From contig CAKUSF010000058.1 of NCBI GenBank assembly GCA_934678915.1, positions 1 to 12,460 on the forward strand: 12,460 bases of DNA. The letters run 5' to 3'. The stretch is from an uncultured Bacteroidales bacterium (lineage in GTDB: Bacteria; Bacteroidota; Bacteroidia; Bacteroidales; UBA932). Below the pieces are notes generated by a model. It searched no databases, was not told the origin of the DNA, and saw only the letters and a program-made list of their open reading frames with translations. The position numbers were made by a program, and so were the translations under genes. Positions 1-6,684 of the stretch are shown piece by piece (the first letter of the stretch is position 1; every line of letters begins with the position of its first letter).

Positions 1-383
1 TTCCAAAACAGAGAGTTGCTATCAACGAGGTTTTCCGTAAATAAATCGGATGGTTTAATCACACAACTTTGGTTACAAATTAGATTGGCAAACTCGAGAA
101 GGGCAGTGATGACGAATGGCACCAAAATGACAAACGAGATTATTTTCATGATGAAATGACCCTTCACCAATATTCTATCCCGCGCAATGGGATGCCATAG
201 GCAGATGTAAAGATAACACATACAGATTATTAGTCCAGCAACGCCTCCAATCATCCATATCAAACAGTATGACTCTGTTCCAGTAAAGAAAATCGCTGCG
301 ATTAACATCACCAAACAAACCGGCAGTATAATTCTGTCAGCCCTGTCTATAAGCGTAAATGCTTTGGATAAGATTTTATACAT
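1..383 (-). CDS. Membrane protein, N-terminal part, possible ion-channel subunit (runs off window)
   Basis: An open frame of 127 codons runs from an ATG at 383-381 off the left edge with no stop. The translation begins MYKILSKAFTLIDRADRI and has three strongly hydrophobic segments at about residues 18-36, 40-62 and 79-102, separated by a basic loop (WHPIARDR, 63-70). A polar stretch then leads to ENLVDSNSLFW at the edge. It lies 43 bp downstream of the RyR-domain gene on the same strand, so co-transcription is likely. Larger Bacteroidetes membrane proteins with paired N-terminal helices before a pore and a TrkA-like cytoplasmic part are known beside or fused to RyR domains, so an ion-channel-like protein is my best guess. 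That function is inference: the pore and any ligand-binding region lie outside the window. No good Shine-Dalgarno sequence precedes the ATG. Confidence 0.6.
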   Translation of the reverse strand, partial: MYKILSKAFTLIDRADRIILPVCLVMLIAAIFFTGTESYCLIWMIGGVAGLIICMCYLYICLWHPIARDRILVKGHFIMKIISFVILVPFVITALLEFANLICNQSCVIKPSDLFTENLVDSNSLFW

Positions 384-426
384 CTGGTTGATATCGTTTA
401 TGGGTTGAGTGTTTTTTGTCGATAGG

Positions 427-828
427 TTATTCGCTGAGATACCACAACGCTTTCAACGTGGCCTCGACAGTTGCCCTGTCATATTCCTTTTCGCTTTCGG
501 AAAGATCTTCGTAACGGCAGAGACATGGGTGGAGTTTGTGTTCGTCATCTCGTGCCGCTCCATACCTCCAGTCCTCGGCTAAGCGTTTGGCGGCCCAGAC
601 TTCGTGGACATTCTTTGCTATCATTTCAACCTTTGACTGTTGGTATTCTGGCAATGATACTTTGGAAAGATCAAGTGGATGAGGAATATACCCGTCCTTT
701 CCCACTCTTGTGGCATCAGTATTATCACTCATAGGTTTGTGCTCCCACGAGTTATCGGTTCTGTTTTCGTTGCCGGGCAAATTGGCTTTTGCAATTATAC
801 TGCTAGGCTGTGCCGTTTTAATGTTCAT
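427..828 (-). CDS. RyR-domain protein
   Basis: A 133-residue protein whose C-terminal two thirds (about residues 47-131) match the RyR repeat first described in ryanodine receptors. Visible hallmarks are YIPHPLDLSKVSLP, then IAKNVHEVWAAKR, WRYGAARDDEHKLHPCL, and LSESEKEYDRATVEATLKAL. Stand-alone RyR proteins occur in many Bacteroidetes; they are thought to bind ligands or nucleotides, but no activity is established for this one. There is no signal peptide or membrane segment, so it should be cytoplasmic. The first 45 residues are polar and low in structure. An internal Met33 (ATG at 732) preceded by GGGAG at 9 nt spacing is an equally good start and would give a 101-residue protein that is almost only the domain. 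The gene is followed after 43 bp by the membrane-protein gene, suggesting a sensor/channel pair (inference). No clear promoter was found upstream. Confidence 0.82.
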   Translation of the reverse strand: MNIKTAQPSSIIAKANLPGNENRTDNSWEHKPMSDNTDATRVGKDGYIPHPLDLSKVSLPEYQQSKVEMIAKNVHEVWAAKRLAEDWRYGAARDDEHKLHPCLCRYEDLSESEKEYDRATVEATLKALWYLSE

Positions 829-896
829 TGCGAGTTTGTCCTGTTGGCTCTAAAAGGGTTTCCGTATTCCAATCTCAAGGGTCATAAACAAAGAAA

Positions 897-975
897 GTGT
901 GGAGTTCCGTGTTGCTTGTTCAACTGAGGGCTCTGACAAAGCCTGAATAAAGACAAGCGGTACGGTACTCCACAC
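897..975. repeat. Imperfect long palindrome
   Basis: The arm at 897-919 (GTGTGGAGTTCCGTGTTGCT...) pairs with 953-975, matching at 19 of 23 positions including an unbroken GTGTGGAGT. The 33-nt interior contains a smaller GGCT/AGCC pairing. It is long enough to form a stable cruciform or RNA hairpin, but no U-tract follows on either strand, so an intrinsic terminator is not obvious. Confidence 0.55.
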
Positions 976-1413
976 CTGTATGAAATGAACGAGGGGGCTA
1001 TGCAAAATGCACACCAACCCTGTGTCAGTTCTGTGCGTGAAGAGAGTGTAGCTTTGTCCCTTTATTCCTTGTAAACTGTCAGATTCTCAGGTTGAGGACG
1101 GTGCGTCAACACTTTCGTATGTTAATGAGCCTATAAGGCCATTGCGGTTAAATCCACTGAGGGCGAATTTAGCCAGAATTATTCATTAATCAAATATTTT
1201 GGGAGTGTTTTATTGGAATTTTATGGTTGTCGGCTCGAAAAGCTAGACTAATGCCGTGTGTAGAAATGCTTATCATGCGCGCGTGCGTACCGAAATGGCG
1301 TCTGTCGACGTGTGAAGACTGCTTTTTGCTCACGGGAAGGGATGGAATGTGGAGTGTCAAGTCTTTAATGTGTGGCGTGAGGACGCTGATGCAGGGGAGT
1401 GTAACGCACAGAA

Positions 1414-1490
1414 GAGCCTGGGAGGGTTTCTCCCTTGATTCAAATGAAATGTCAGATTTTCAGTTGAGGAGACGGGCTCTCCCAAGGCTC
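1414..1490. repeat. Nested inverted repeats with mutually exclusive pairings
   Basis: GAGCCTGGGAG at 1414-1424 can pair with CTCCCAAGGCTC at 1479-1490, with one bulged base. The same GGGAG (1420-1424) can instead pair with CTCCC at 1430-1434 across a 5-nt loop. The two folds exclude each other. Whether this region is transcribed is unknown. Confidence 0.35.
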
Positions 1491-1511
1491 TAAGTGTCTG
1501 CTGCGACAAGA

Positions 1512-1951
1512 ATGGCCGCGGAAGTTATGGGCGAATATATGCACTATTCGGCGAAAATCCAAATTCTTTTGGCGGTGAAGGAGAGGTTCAGGGCCAGATT
1601 CAGGGAGGCTATGTCCCTCTCTTGAAAGAGTCCGGTGACATCAGCTGCCCTCGGTTTCTGGGACGTTTGCTTGTCTATGCGACCGACATCATAGAGAAGA
1701 AGATTTCCGAGGAGGTCGCCAGCGACCTGCTGACCAGACAAACTCCGTTCGATGAGATTGTCCAACGGGCATACGACGTGGCTGATGAGAACGAGCGTGA
1801 TCTGCTTCGGAAACTCCGCTATCTGGGGAAGGCCAAAGCTACGGATCACGATGATGACAATGATTTCATGATTGGGCGCCTTGAGGCTCTGGGTATGATC
1901 CAAGGCAACCCTTGGGCGTTGCTTTCGGGTGATGGCCTTGGCGGTCACTGA
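1512..1951 (+). pseudogene. Small hypothetical gene, apparently frameshifted
   Basis: Two adjoining frames look like parts of one protein. From ATG 1512 the first encodes MAAEVMGEYMHYSAKIQI and continues as a basic helical segment to a TGA at 1623-1625. The overlapping second frame (stop at 1949-1951) encodes a charged, helix-rich stretch including VYATDIIEKKISEEVA, then RAYDVADENERDLLRKLRYL and a DDDND run. The second frame is open back to 1448 but has no ATG or GTG before the TTG at 1622, which fits a lost N-terminus and a single-base slip near 1617-1625. Its codon pattern (G-rich first positions, G/C-rich third positions) looks genuinely coding. The joined product would be about 145 residues. 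I do not recognise the family. A sequencing error or a real start at TTG 1622 are alternatives. REP-like repeats follow immediately downstream. Confidence 0.4.
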
Positions 1952-1975
1952 GGTCACTTGGCCACTGAGGTCACT
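1946..1975. repeat. Short tandem repeat, CACTGAGGTCACT twice
   Basis: The 13-mer CACTGAGGTCACT occurs at 1946-1958 and again at 1963-1975, a 17-bp period. It overlaps the end of the broken gene and leads into the adjoining REP-like arm, whose GGTCACTGA start it resembles, so these may be decayed partial copies of that repeat. Confidence 0.6.
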
Positions 1976-2033
1976 GATATTGCCGAAGTGACTGAATGAA
2001 CGAGAAGCGGTCGCTTCGACAGGCTCAGCGACC
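1969..2033. repeat. REP-like inverted pair, locus 1
   Basis: The 24-bp unit at 2010-2033 (GTCGCTTCGACAGGCTCAGC then GACC) recurs at 9144-9167 with one difference. An inverted, decayed copy at 1969-1992 matches it at 18 of 24 positions, making a pair separated by 17 bp. GCTTCGACAGGCTCAGC-type repeats are common interspersed elements in many bacterial genomes; none is known to me to encode anything. It sits just past the rsmG stop codon and could fold at the 3' end of that transcript. Confidence 0.7.
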
Positions 2034-2042
2034 AGTGTGGAA

Positions 2043-2771
2043 TCAGCACCGTATGTCAATCACGAATTTGCCCTCAAAATAAGGGTCGGTCAGCCATCGG
2101 TTGACGGGCCAGGTGGAGACGGAGCCTTTGCGGAGGCGTTCACGGGCCATGAGGGCGCAGATCTCTTCGTTGATGTCGCCGCCTTTGAGGTAAAGGATTG
2201 AACGGGAATATTTTCCTTTCACCCAAGGGTAAAAATCAGTGAGGGAAGCAACAGCGCGCGAGACTATAAAGTCGAACTTGCCGGGGAGACTTTCAGCGCG
2301 AGCGTTGACAATCTCCACGTTGTCAAGGCCGAGCATATTCGCAATCTCTCCAGCAACAATGGTTTTCTTGCCGACCGAGTCGCAGAGGGTGAACCTCACG
2401 TTCGGGAACATCACGGCCAGCGGAATGCCGGGGAAGCCACCGCCTGTGCCAAGGTCCAGAACCCTTAATCCGGCCTGCGAGGCTTTGGCGTCAATGGAAT
2501 CTTCCGGGAGCTGTGCAGTGAATGATGGGAACGGAGCGGTAAACAATGAATATGTTTCCGGACGCTGCGAGCGGAGATATTCAGCTATTGCAAGAGAATG
2601 AAGGACGTGGTGATCGTAGAGACTGTCAATGTCCTTTCTGGAGATGACGTTGATCTTAGAGTTCCACTCACGGTAGCCGATGTTCATAAGGCGAAAACGC
2701 TCTACCATCGCGTCTGTCACATCGGGGAACGTTGTCCTAAGAAAAGCCTCGAAATCGGCGAATGTCATCAT
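2043..2771 (-). CDS. rsmG: 16S rRNA m7G527 methyltransferase RsmG
   Basis: RsmG (GidB) transfers a methyl group from S-adenosylmethionine to N7 of G527 in 16S rRNA; its loss causes low-level streptomycin resistance in many bacteria. The 242-residue product has the family N-terminus (NSKINVISRKDIDSLYDHHV, 37-56), the SAM-binding motif VLDLGTGGGFPGIPLA (104-119), SRAVASL (171-177) and YLKGG (194-198). Family members of this group are usually about 205-215 residues. The excess is a segment at residues 67-102 between the substrate helix and the SAM motif, which looks like a lineage-specific insertion. The start is ATG 2771, with GGAGG ten bases upstream (2782-2786); this ATG overlaps the sigma-factor stop as ATGA, so translation is probably coupled. 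It is the last gene of the polA operon. Confidence 0.95.
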   Translation of the reverse strand: MMTFADFEAFLRTTFPDVTDAMVERFRLMNIGYREWNSKINVISRKDIDSLYDHHVLHSLAIAEYLRSQRPETYSLFTAPFPSFTAQLPEDSIDAKASQAGLRVLDLGTGGGFPGIPLAVMFPNVRFTLCDSVGKKTIVAGEIANMLGLDNVEIVNARAESLPGKFDFIVSRAVASLTDFYPWVKGKYSRSILYLKGGDINEEICALMARERLRKGSVSTWPVNRWLTDPYFEGKFVIDIRC

Positions 2772-3370
2772 ATTCCTTTTTCCTCCTGCTTGCGAAGTTC
2801 GTCAATCATCTGTTTGGCGCGGCGGATCCTAGTCTTTACGGTGTTGAGCTCCATGTCGAGAGCTTCCGAGATTTCATTGTATTTCAGTCCTTCGATCAGC
2901 CTCTTGCGTGCAATCTCCCTATAGAGCTCAGGCAGGCGCTCGATGTATTTGGCATGTTCCTCCTCGCTTTCAGTGTTGATCAGAGAGTTGAGAGCATCCT
3001 CGGTCTGGTCAGGAATAACCTCGACTACGGATGGCTTGTTCTCATCGTCCAGATAGACAATCTGATTCTTAGGATGTAACCTTTGCTCCTGCTCAAGCGT
3101 GTCAAGCGCTGTGTTTTTGGCAATAGTGCAGAGCCATGTCAAGAAACGACTTTTGTACTGGTCATAAGACTGAATCTGCCGGAATGCCTTTTCGAAACTA
3201 CGACTACAGATGTCATCGGCAGCGTAGTCGTCGATGCTTTTGAAACGAGCCCTAATGTAGGATCTCAATTGTTCGATGTGGCGATCCCAAAGTGCGGTGA
3301 AAGCCAGTCCATTGCCTCTTTGTGCCAAGATGATCAACTCATCAGTGGGCTTCAAGCCAGTTTTTCCCAT
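2768..3370 (-). CDS. ECF-type RNA polymerase sigma factor
   Basis: A 200-residue sigma-70-family protein with only regions 2 and 4, typical of the ECF group. Region 2 spans about residues 12-88: DRHIEQLRSYIRARF, the core-binding segment ADDICSRSFEKAFRQ, and FLTWLCTIAKNTALDTLEQEQ. A polar linker (about 95-135) follows, then region 4 at 138-192 with the helix-turn-helix YNEISEALDMELNTVKTRIRRAK. No anti-sigma gene, FecR or membrane regulator is adjacent. Instead the gene overlaps the end of polA by 29 bp and the start of rsmG by 4 bp. The overlaps imply transcription from the polA promoter and coupled translation. Because there is no visible anti-sigma partner, control may be through expression level or a distant factor (inference). 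The regulon cannot be deduced from the window. Confidence 0.92.
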   Translation of the reverse strand: MGKTGLKPTDELIILAQRGNGLAFTALWDRHIEQLRSYIRARFKSIDDYAADDICSRSFEKAFRQIQSYDQYKSRFLTWLCTIAKNTALDTLEQEQRLHPKNQIVYLDDENKPSVVEVIPDQTEDALNSLINTESEEEHAKYIERLPELYREIARKRLIEGLKYNEISEALDMELNTVKTRIRRAKQMIDELRKQEEKGI

Positions 3371-5993
3371 AATTGCATTCTACTGTTAGTGGTACTGAAA
3401 GTTTTACTACATTTTCCATTCTGTCAATCACGATCCGCTTCAAATCCTCGATTTCTTCAGGAATCGCATCGAACACAAGTTCATCATGAATCTGAAGGAC
3501 CATTTTGCTCTTCATCCCTACCTGTGACATGGTCTCATCCACATCAATCATAGCCATCTTTATGATGTCAGCAGATGTACCTTGAATTGGGGCATTGACT
3601 GCGTTCCTCTCAGCGAGAGCTCTGACGGTGCCGTTTTTCGAGTTGATGTCAGGCAGGTATCTCCTTCTTCCGAAGAGGGTCTCAACATAACCTGTTTCTC
3701 TGGTAGCGGCTTTTGTGTCCTCAATAAATGAGAGAATTGACGGGAAGTTGGCAAAATAATCGTCAATGATCTTCTGCGCTTCCTTTCGCCCGATCCGCAA
3801 CCTTTGGGCCAAACCGAAAGCCGAGATTCCGTACATGATTCCGAAATTGGCTGTCTTTGCGATGCGCCTTTGGTCGGCAGTGACTTGATCATGCGGTACA
3901 CCGAAAATCTTTGCTGCTGTGGCAGCATGGATGTCTATCCCTTGTTTGAAAGCACTGATCAAATGTTGGTCACAACTCAGATGAGCCATGATTCTGAGTT
4001 CAATTTGGGAATAGTCCGCAGAAAGAATCAACCCGTCCTTTGTACTCGGTACGAAGGCCTTTCTGATTTCCCGACCTCTGTCCGAGCGAATAGGAATATT
4101 CTGTAGATTCGGATTCGATGAACTTAGACGGCCTGTTGCTGTAAGAGCTTGATTGAAAGTCGTATGGACTTTTCCATCGGCAGGCTCAATGTAACCGGGA
4201 AACGGCTCGATGTAGGTGGAGAGGAGTTTCCGCACGGCACGATATTCAAGAATTTCATCAATGATGGGATGTTTGTCTGCAAGGTCCAGAAGAGTTGCTT
4301 CTTCTGTGGAGTACGTCCCATTGTTGTTCTTTTTCGGTTTGTCAGACAAGTGTAGTTTCTCGAAAAGAACAGCCCCAATCTGCTTTGGAGAGGAAATGTT
4401 GAGAGAAGGTTCTCCAGCCATTTCGCGGATTCTGGCTTCTCTTTCCAGCATTTCCTGACGAAGATGCTCGGCAAAGACCTTAAGTGAGCTGAGGTCAACT
4501 TTCACACCGTTTCTCTCCATCTTGGAAAGCACTTTTAGAAGCGGCTCCTCCATCTTGTCATACAAATCCGAAACGGAATTCTTGGCCAAATCTTCGCTGA
4601 ACCGTTCCTTAAGAAGGAGAAGCACCACAGCTTCTTTGCTTCTGTCGCGGTTAGCCTCATTGGGCGATATGTCATCGAATAGAGAACCTGTAGTAGGCAA
4701 AGAGTCCTTATCTGAAGTCTCAAGTGACACCCCCAAGATGCTTTGTGAAAGAATGTCAATCTTGTGGCTCTTCTCAGGGTCAAGCAGATAGTGCATCAGA
4801 GGAATGTCGTAGAGTTTCCCTTGAAGGTTCACCTGCGATGCCGCAAGAATATTCATTTGCCTTTTCAGGTCATCGCCACATTTCCCTACAGCGGAGTCTT
4901 CCAACAGTGGCTTCAAATCATTGATTCCTCCTTCGCAGACAAGAATCCTATTGTCAGAGCGAACCCCGACAATGATCCTCACCGTTTTTGTGAATATGCT
5001 AGAGTCTGCTCCTTCCGTGATGATCGAACAGAGCCCGGCTTTTGATGCGGCCTTTATTATTTCTCCTACCCGTACATGGACTGCTTCCGGAAGTTCAGCA
5101 TCAGGCTTGCTCTCATCTACACTGATGTGCCCAATGAATTTGTTGAGGGAACTGAACTCGTATTTTTCGAACAAATCGGCCAGCAGAGGGCTGAACTCCT
5201 GATTGACCTTCATCTGTTCGGTTTCCACCTCAATAGGAATGTCCGTTTTGATGGTCACAAGCTCGTGACTTAGACCGATGTGGTCTTTTGCTTCCTCAAA
5301 TTGAGATTTCTGACGAGGTGTCAACTCGTCAAGATGTTTGTAAATCTCTTCAACGGAACCGTATTTCGCGACTAGTTTTCCGGCCCCTACCTCTCCCACG
5401 CCTTTCACACCAGGCACATTGTCAGCGGTGTCCCCACAGATTGTCAACATGTCAATGACCTGGGAAGGAGTCTTGATTCCGTACTTGTCGCAAATTTCCT
5501 TGACCCCTATGAGCTCATTGTCGTTGCCTGCTTTTCCGGGTTTGTACTGCCAAATGTGAGGCTCAATTAGTTGCCCGTAGTCCTTGTCCGGAGTGACCAT
5601 GAAAACATCCAACCCTTCACCAGCGCATCGCTTGGCCATCGAACCGATAACGTCATCAGCCTCGAATCCTTTAAGCATCAAGGTGGTGATGTTCATAGCC
5701 TTGCATAACTCCATCAAAGGCTCCAAAGAGTCGATCACGAGTTGAGGAGTCTCCTTACGATTGGCCTTGTACTCTGGGTACATCTTGTTACGGAACGTCC
5801 CTCCCGGAGGGTCGAAAGCTACGGCTATATAGTCCGGCTTTTCCCGTCCCAGAAGTTCAAGAATGTATTTGGTGAAACCGTAAAGAATGGACATGTCAGC
5901 TCCTTTGGAGTTGATCATCGGTCTCCTGAGGAACGCATAGTACATCTTGAAGATCAGTGCGTGTCCGTCTATGAAGAAAATCTTTCCCGGCAT
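3342..5993 (-). CDS. polA: DNA polymerase I
   Basis: Pol I fills gaps, removes Okazaki primers and acts in excision repair. The 883-residue protein has an N-terminal 5'-nuclease domain (about 1-290) with intact acidic motifs: IDGHALIF, AFDPPGGTFR, GFEADDVIG (109-117), TPDKDYG and CGDTADNVPGVKGVG. A middle 3'-5' exonuclease-like domain (about 300-480) lacks its metal ligands: the DxE position reads ITE (325-327), and the second and third exonuclease motifs are not recognisable, so proofreading is probably lost. The polymerase domain (about 490-883) is complete: motif A LSADYSQIELR (657-667, Asp660), motif B RRIAKTANFGIMYG (709-722, Lys713, Phe717) and motif C LQIHDELVFD (833-842, Asp837). Start ATG 5993 has AAGGAT very close upstream. 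A good promoter lies at 6048-6078. The 3' end overlaps the sigma-factor gene by 29 bp. Confidence 0.97.
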   Translation of the reverse strand: MPGKIFFIDGHALIFKMYYAFLRRPMINSKGADMSILYGFTKYILELLGREKPDYIAVAFDPPGGTFRNKMYPEYKANRKETPQLVIDSLEPLMELCKAMNITTLMLKGFEADDVIGSMAKRCAGEGLDVFMVTPDKDYGQLIEPHIWQYKPGKAGNDNELIGVKEICDKYGIKTPSQVIDMLTICGDTADNVPGVKGVGEVGAGKLVAKYGSVEEIYKHLDELTPRQKSQFEEAKDHIGLSHELVTIKTDIPIEVETEQMKVNQEFSPLLADLFEKYEFSSLNKFIGHISVDESKPDAELPEAVHVRVGEIIKAASKAGLCSIITEGADSSIFTKTVRIIVGVRSDNRILVCEGGINDLKPLLEDSAVGKCGDDLKRQMNILAASQVNLQGKLYDIPLMHYLLDPEKSHKIDILSQSILGVSLETSDKDSLPTTGSLFDDISPNEANRDRSKEAVVLLLLKERFSEDLAKNSVSDLYDKMEEPLLKVLSKMERNGVKVDLSSLKVFAEHLRQEMLEREARIREMAGEPSLNISSPKQIGAVLFEKLHLSDKPKKNNNGTYSTEEATLLDLADKHPIIDEILEYRAVRKLLSTYIEPFPGYIEPADGKVHTTFNQALTATGRLSSSNPNLQNIPIRSDRGREIRKAFVPSTKDGLILSADYSQIELRIMAHLSCDQHLISAFKQGIDIHAATAAKIFGVPHDQVTADQRRIAKTANFGIMYGISAFGLAQRLRIGRKEAQKIIDDYFANFPSILSFIEDTKAATRETGYVETLFGRRRYLPDINSKNGTVRALAERNAVNAPIQGTSADIIKMAMIDVDETMSQVGMKSKMVLQIHDELVFDAIPEEIEDLKRIVIDRMENVVKLSVPLTVECNYGKNWLEAH

Positions 5994-6047
5994 TATCCTT
6001 TCACGTTAATTTGAGCCAGCCTGTTCCGGCACGACTCTACATCTTTA

Positions 6048-6078
6048 CAAAGATAAGGAATTGTTTCGTGGTTTCAAA
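6048..6078 (-). promoter_or_regulatory. polA promoter, Bacteroidetes -33/-7 type
   Basis: On the minus strand TTTG (6078-6075) is followed after exactly 19 bp by TATCTTTG (6055-6048), matching the Bacteroidetes primary-sigma consensus TTTG-N19-TAnnTTTG. Transcription should begin near 6041, giving a leader of about 45-50 nt for polA. The -33 box lies just past the stop codon of the upstream ATPase gene, so polA has its own promoter in addition to any read-through. Confidence 0.75.
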
Positions 6079-6079
6079 A

Positions 6080-6682
6080 CTATTCTCCTAGTGAAAGTGT
6101 AGTGTCAGAGAACCGTTCTCCATCGTAAATGTCATGAGTTGAGAAGATTACCGTGATGTTTGACTCATGGGCAATCCTTTGTAGCGTGCTCAGTGCCATG
6201 ACACGGTTGCTCACATCTAGAAAGGCCGTTGGCTCGTCCATTAGGATGACATTTGCCCTCCGGGTCAGTGCCGTGGCGATGCATGCTTTCTGGAACTCTC
6301 CGTCTGAGATGATACTGATGTCCCTGTCAGCCAGTTTGTTAAGTCCGAGAGCCTCAATTGCCTCTTCCATTGAATGCTCCGCTTCGGAGTTTAACTGTTG
6401 GAACATACCAGAGACCGAGAATAGGCTTGTGCGTATGAATTCCCTAACAGAGAATCCTTTAATTTTAGGAATATGCGTGGGCACCATCACGACAGTCCCG
6501 TTGGATGAGAATTCACCTGATAACGGAGGCAGAAGGCCTGCCAAGGTCTTCATTAGAGTGCTTTTGCCGCTGCCGTTCGGACCGCAAAGCATCACGGCTT
6601 GCCCATCGGGATATTCAAAAGTTAAGGGTCCCGCGCTCCATTTGTTCCTGTGTCCGATGACTAATTCGCTTGCTTTTAACAT
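6080..6682 (-). CDS. ABC transporter ATP-binding protein, FecE/BtuD type
   Basis: This 200-residue ATPase should power uptake of an iron chelate, haem or cobamide with the permease upstream. It carries Walker A GPNGSGKST (34-42), a signature-like ISDGEFQKA (125-133), Walker B VILMDEP (145-151), a D-loop (AFLD) and switch His183 (STHD). The usual Q-loop glutamine is not evident: the region reads VVMVPTHIPKIKGFSVREFI (64-83). From memory, Bacteroidetes members of this group often have such a variant together with an LSDGE signature, so I treat it as a subfamily trait rather than damage. It is shorter than the usual 250 or so residues and lacks the C-terminal extension. Its start lies 2 bp past the permease stop, so the two are co-transcribed. 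No substrate-binding protein is encoded nearby, so the ligand cannot be named. Confidence 0.9.
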   Translation of the reverse strand: MLKASELVIGHRNKWSAGPLTFEYPDGQAVMLCGPNGSGKSTLMKTLAGLLPPLSGEFSSNGTVVMVPTHIPKIKGFSVREFIRTSLFSVSGMFQQLNSEAEHSMEEAIEALGLNKLADRDISIISDGEFQKACIATALTRRANVILMDEPTAFLDVSNRVMALSTLQRIAHESNITVIFSTHDIYDGERFSDTTLSLGE

Positions 6683-6684
6683 GT

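Larger units (their letters stand above)
829..1511. other. Long intergenic region, no convincing gene; palindromes and diverged repeats
   Basis: About 680 bp without a reading frame I trust. It holds an imperfect 79-nt palindrome (897-975), a segment near 1030-1100 that resembles one near 1405-1475, and nested inverted repeats at 1414-1490. An AT-rich patch lies at about 1176-1225. The short frames here are rich in Cys, Arg and Trp and do not look like proteins. The region may be a decayed mobile or repeat element, or may encode a structured RNA; neither is proven. Confidence 0.5.

Noticed and set aside
1227..1493. Open frame of 88 codons from a TTG, plus strand
   Set aside because: The product is rich in Cys, Arg and Trp, uses a rare start, overlaps strong inverted repeats and has no recognisable domain. 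I treat it at most as part of a decayed region.
1946..1975. CACTGAGGTCACT repeats as a CRISPR array
   Set aside because: Only two copies with a 4-bp spacer and no cas genes; better explained as decayed REP-like sequence.
1544..2059. 171-codon minus-strand frame opposite the broken gene
   Set aside because: It is the antisense of a frame with better coding character, and its start runs through the REP-like repeat (the translation LVAEPVEAT is a typical product of that repeat).
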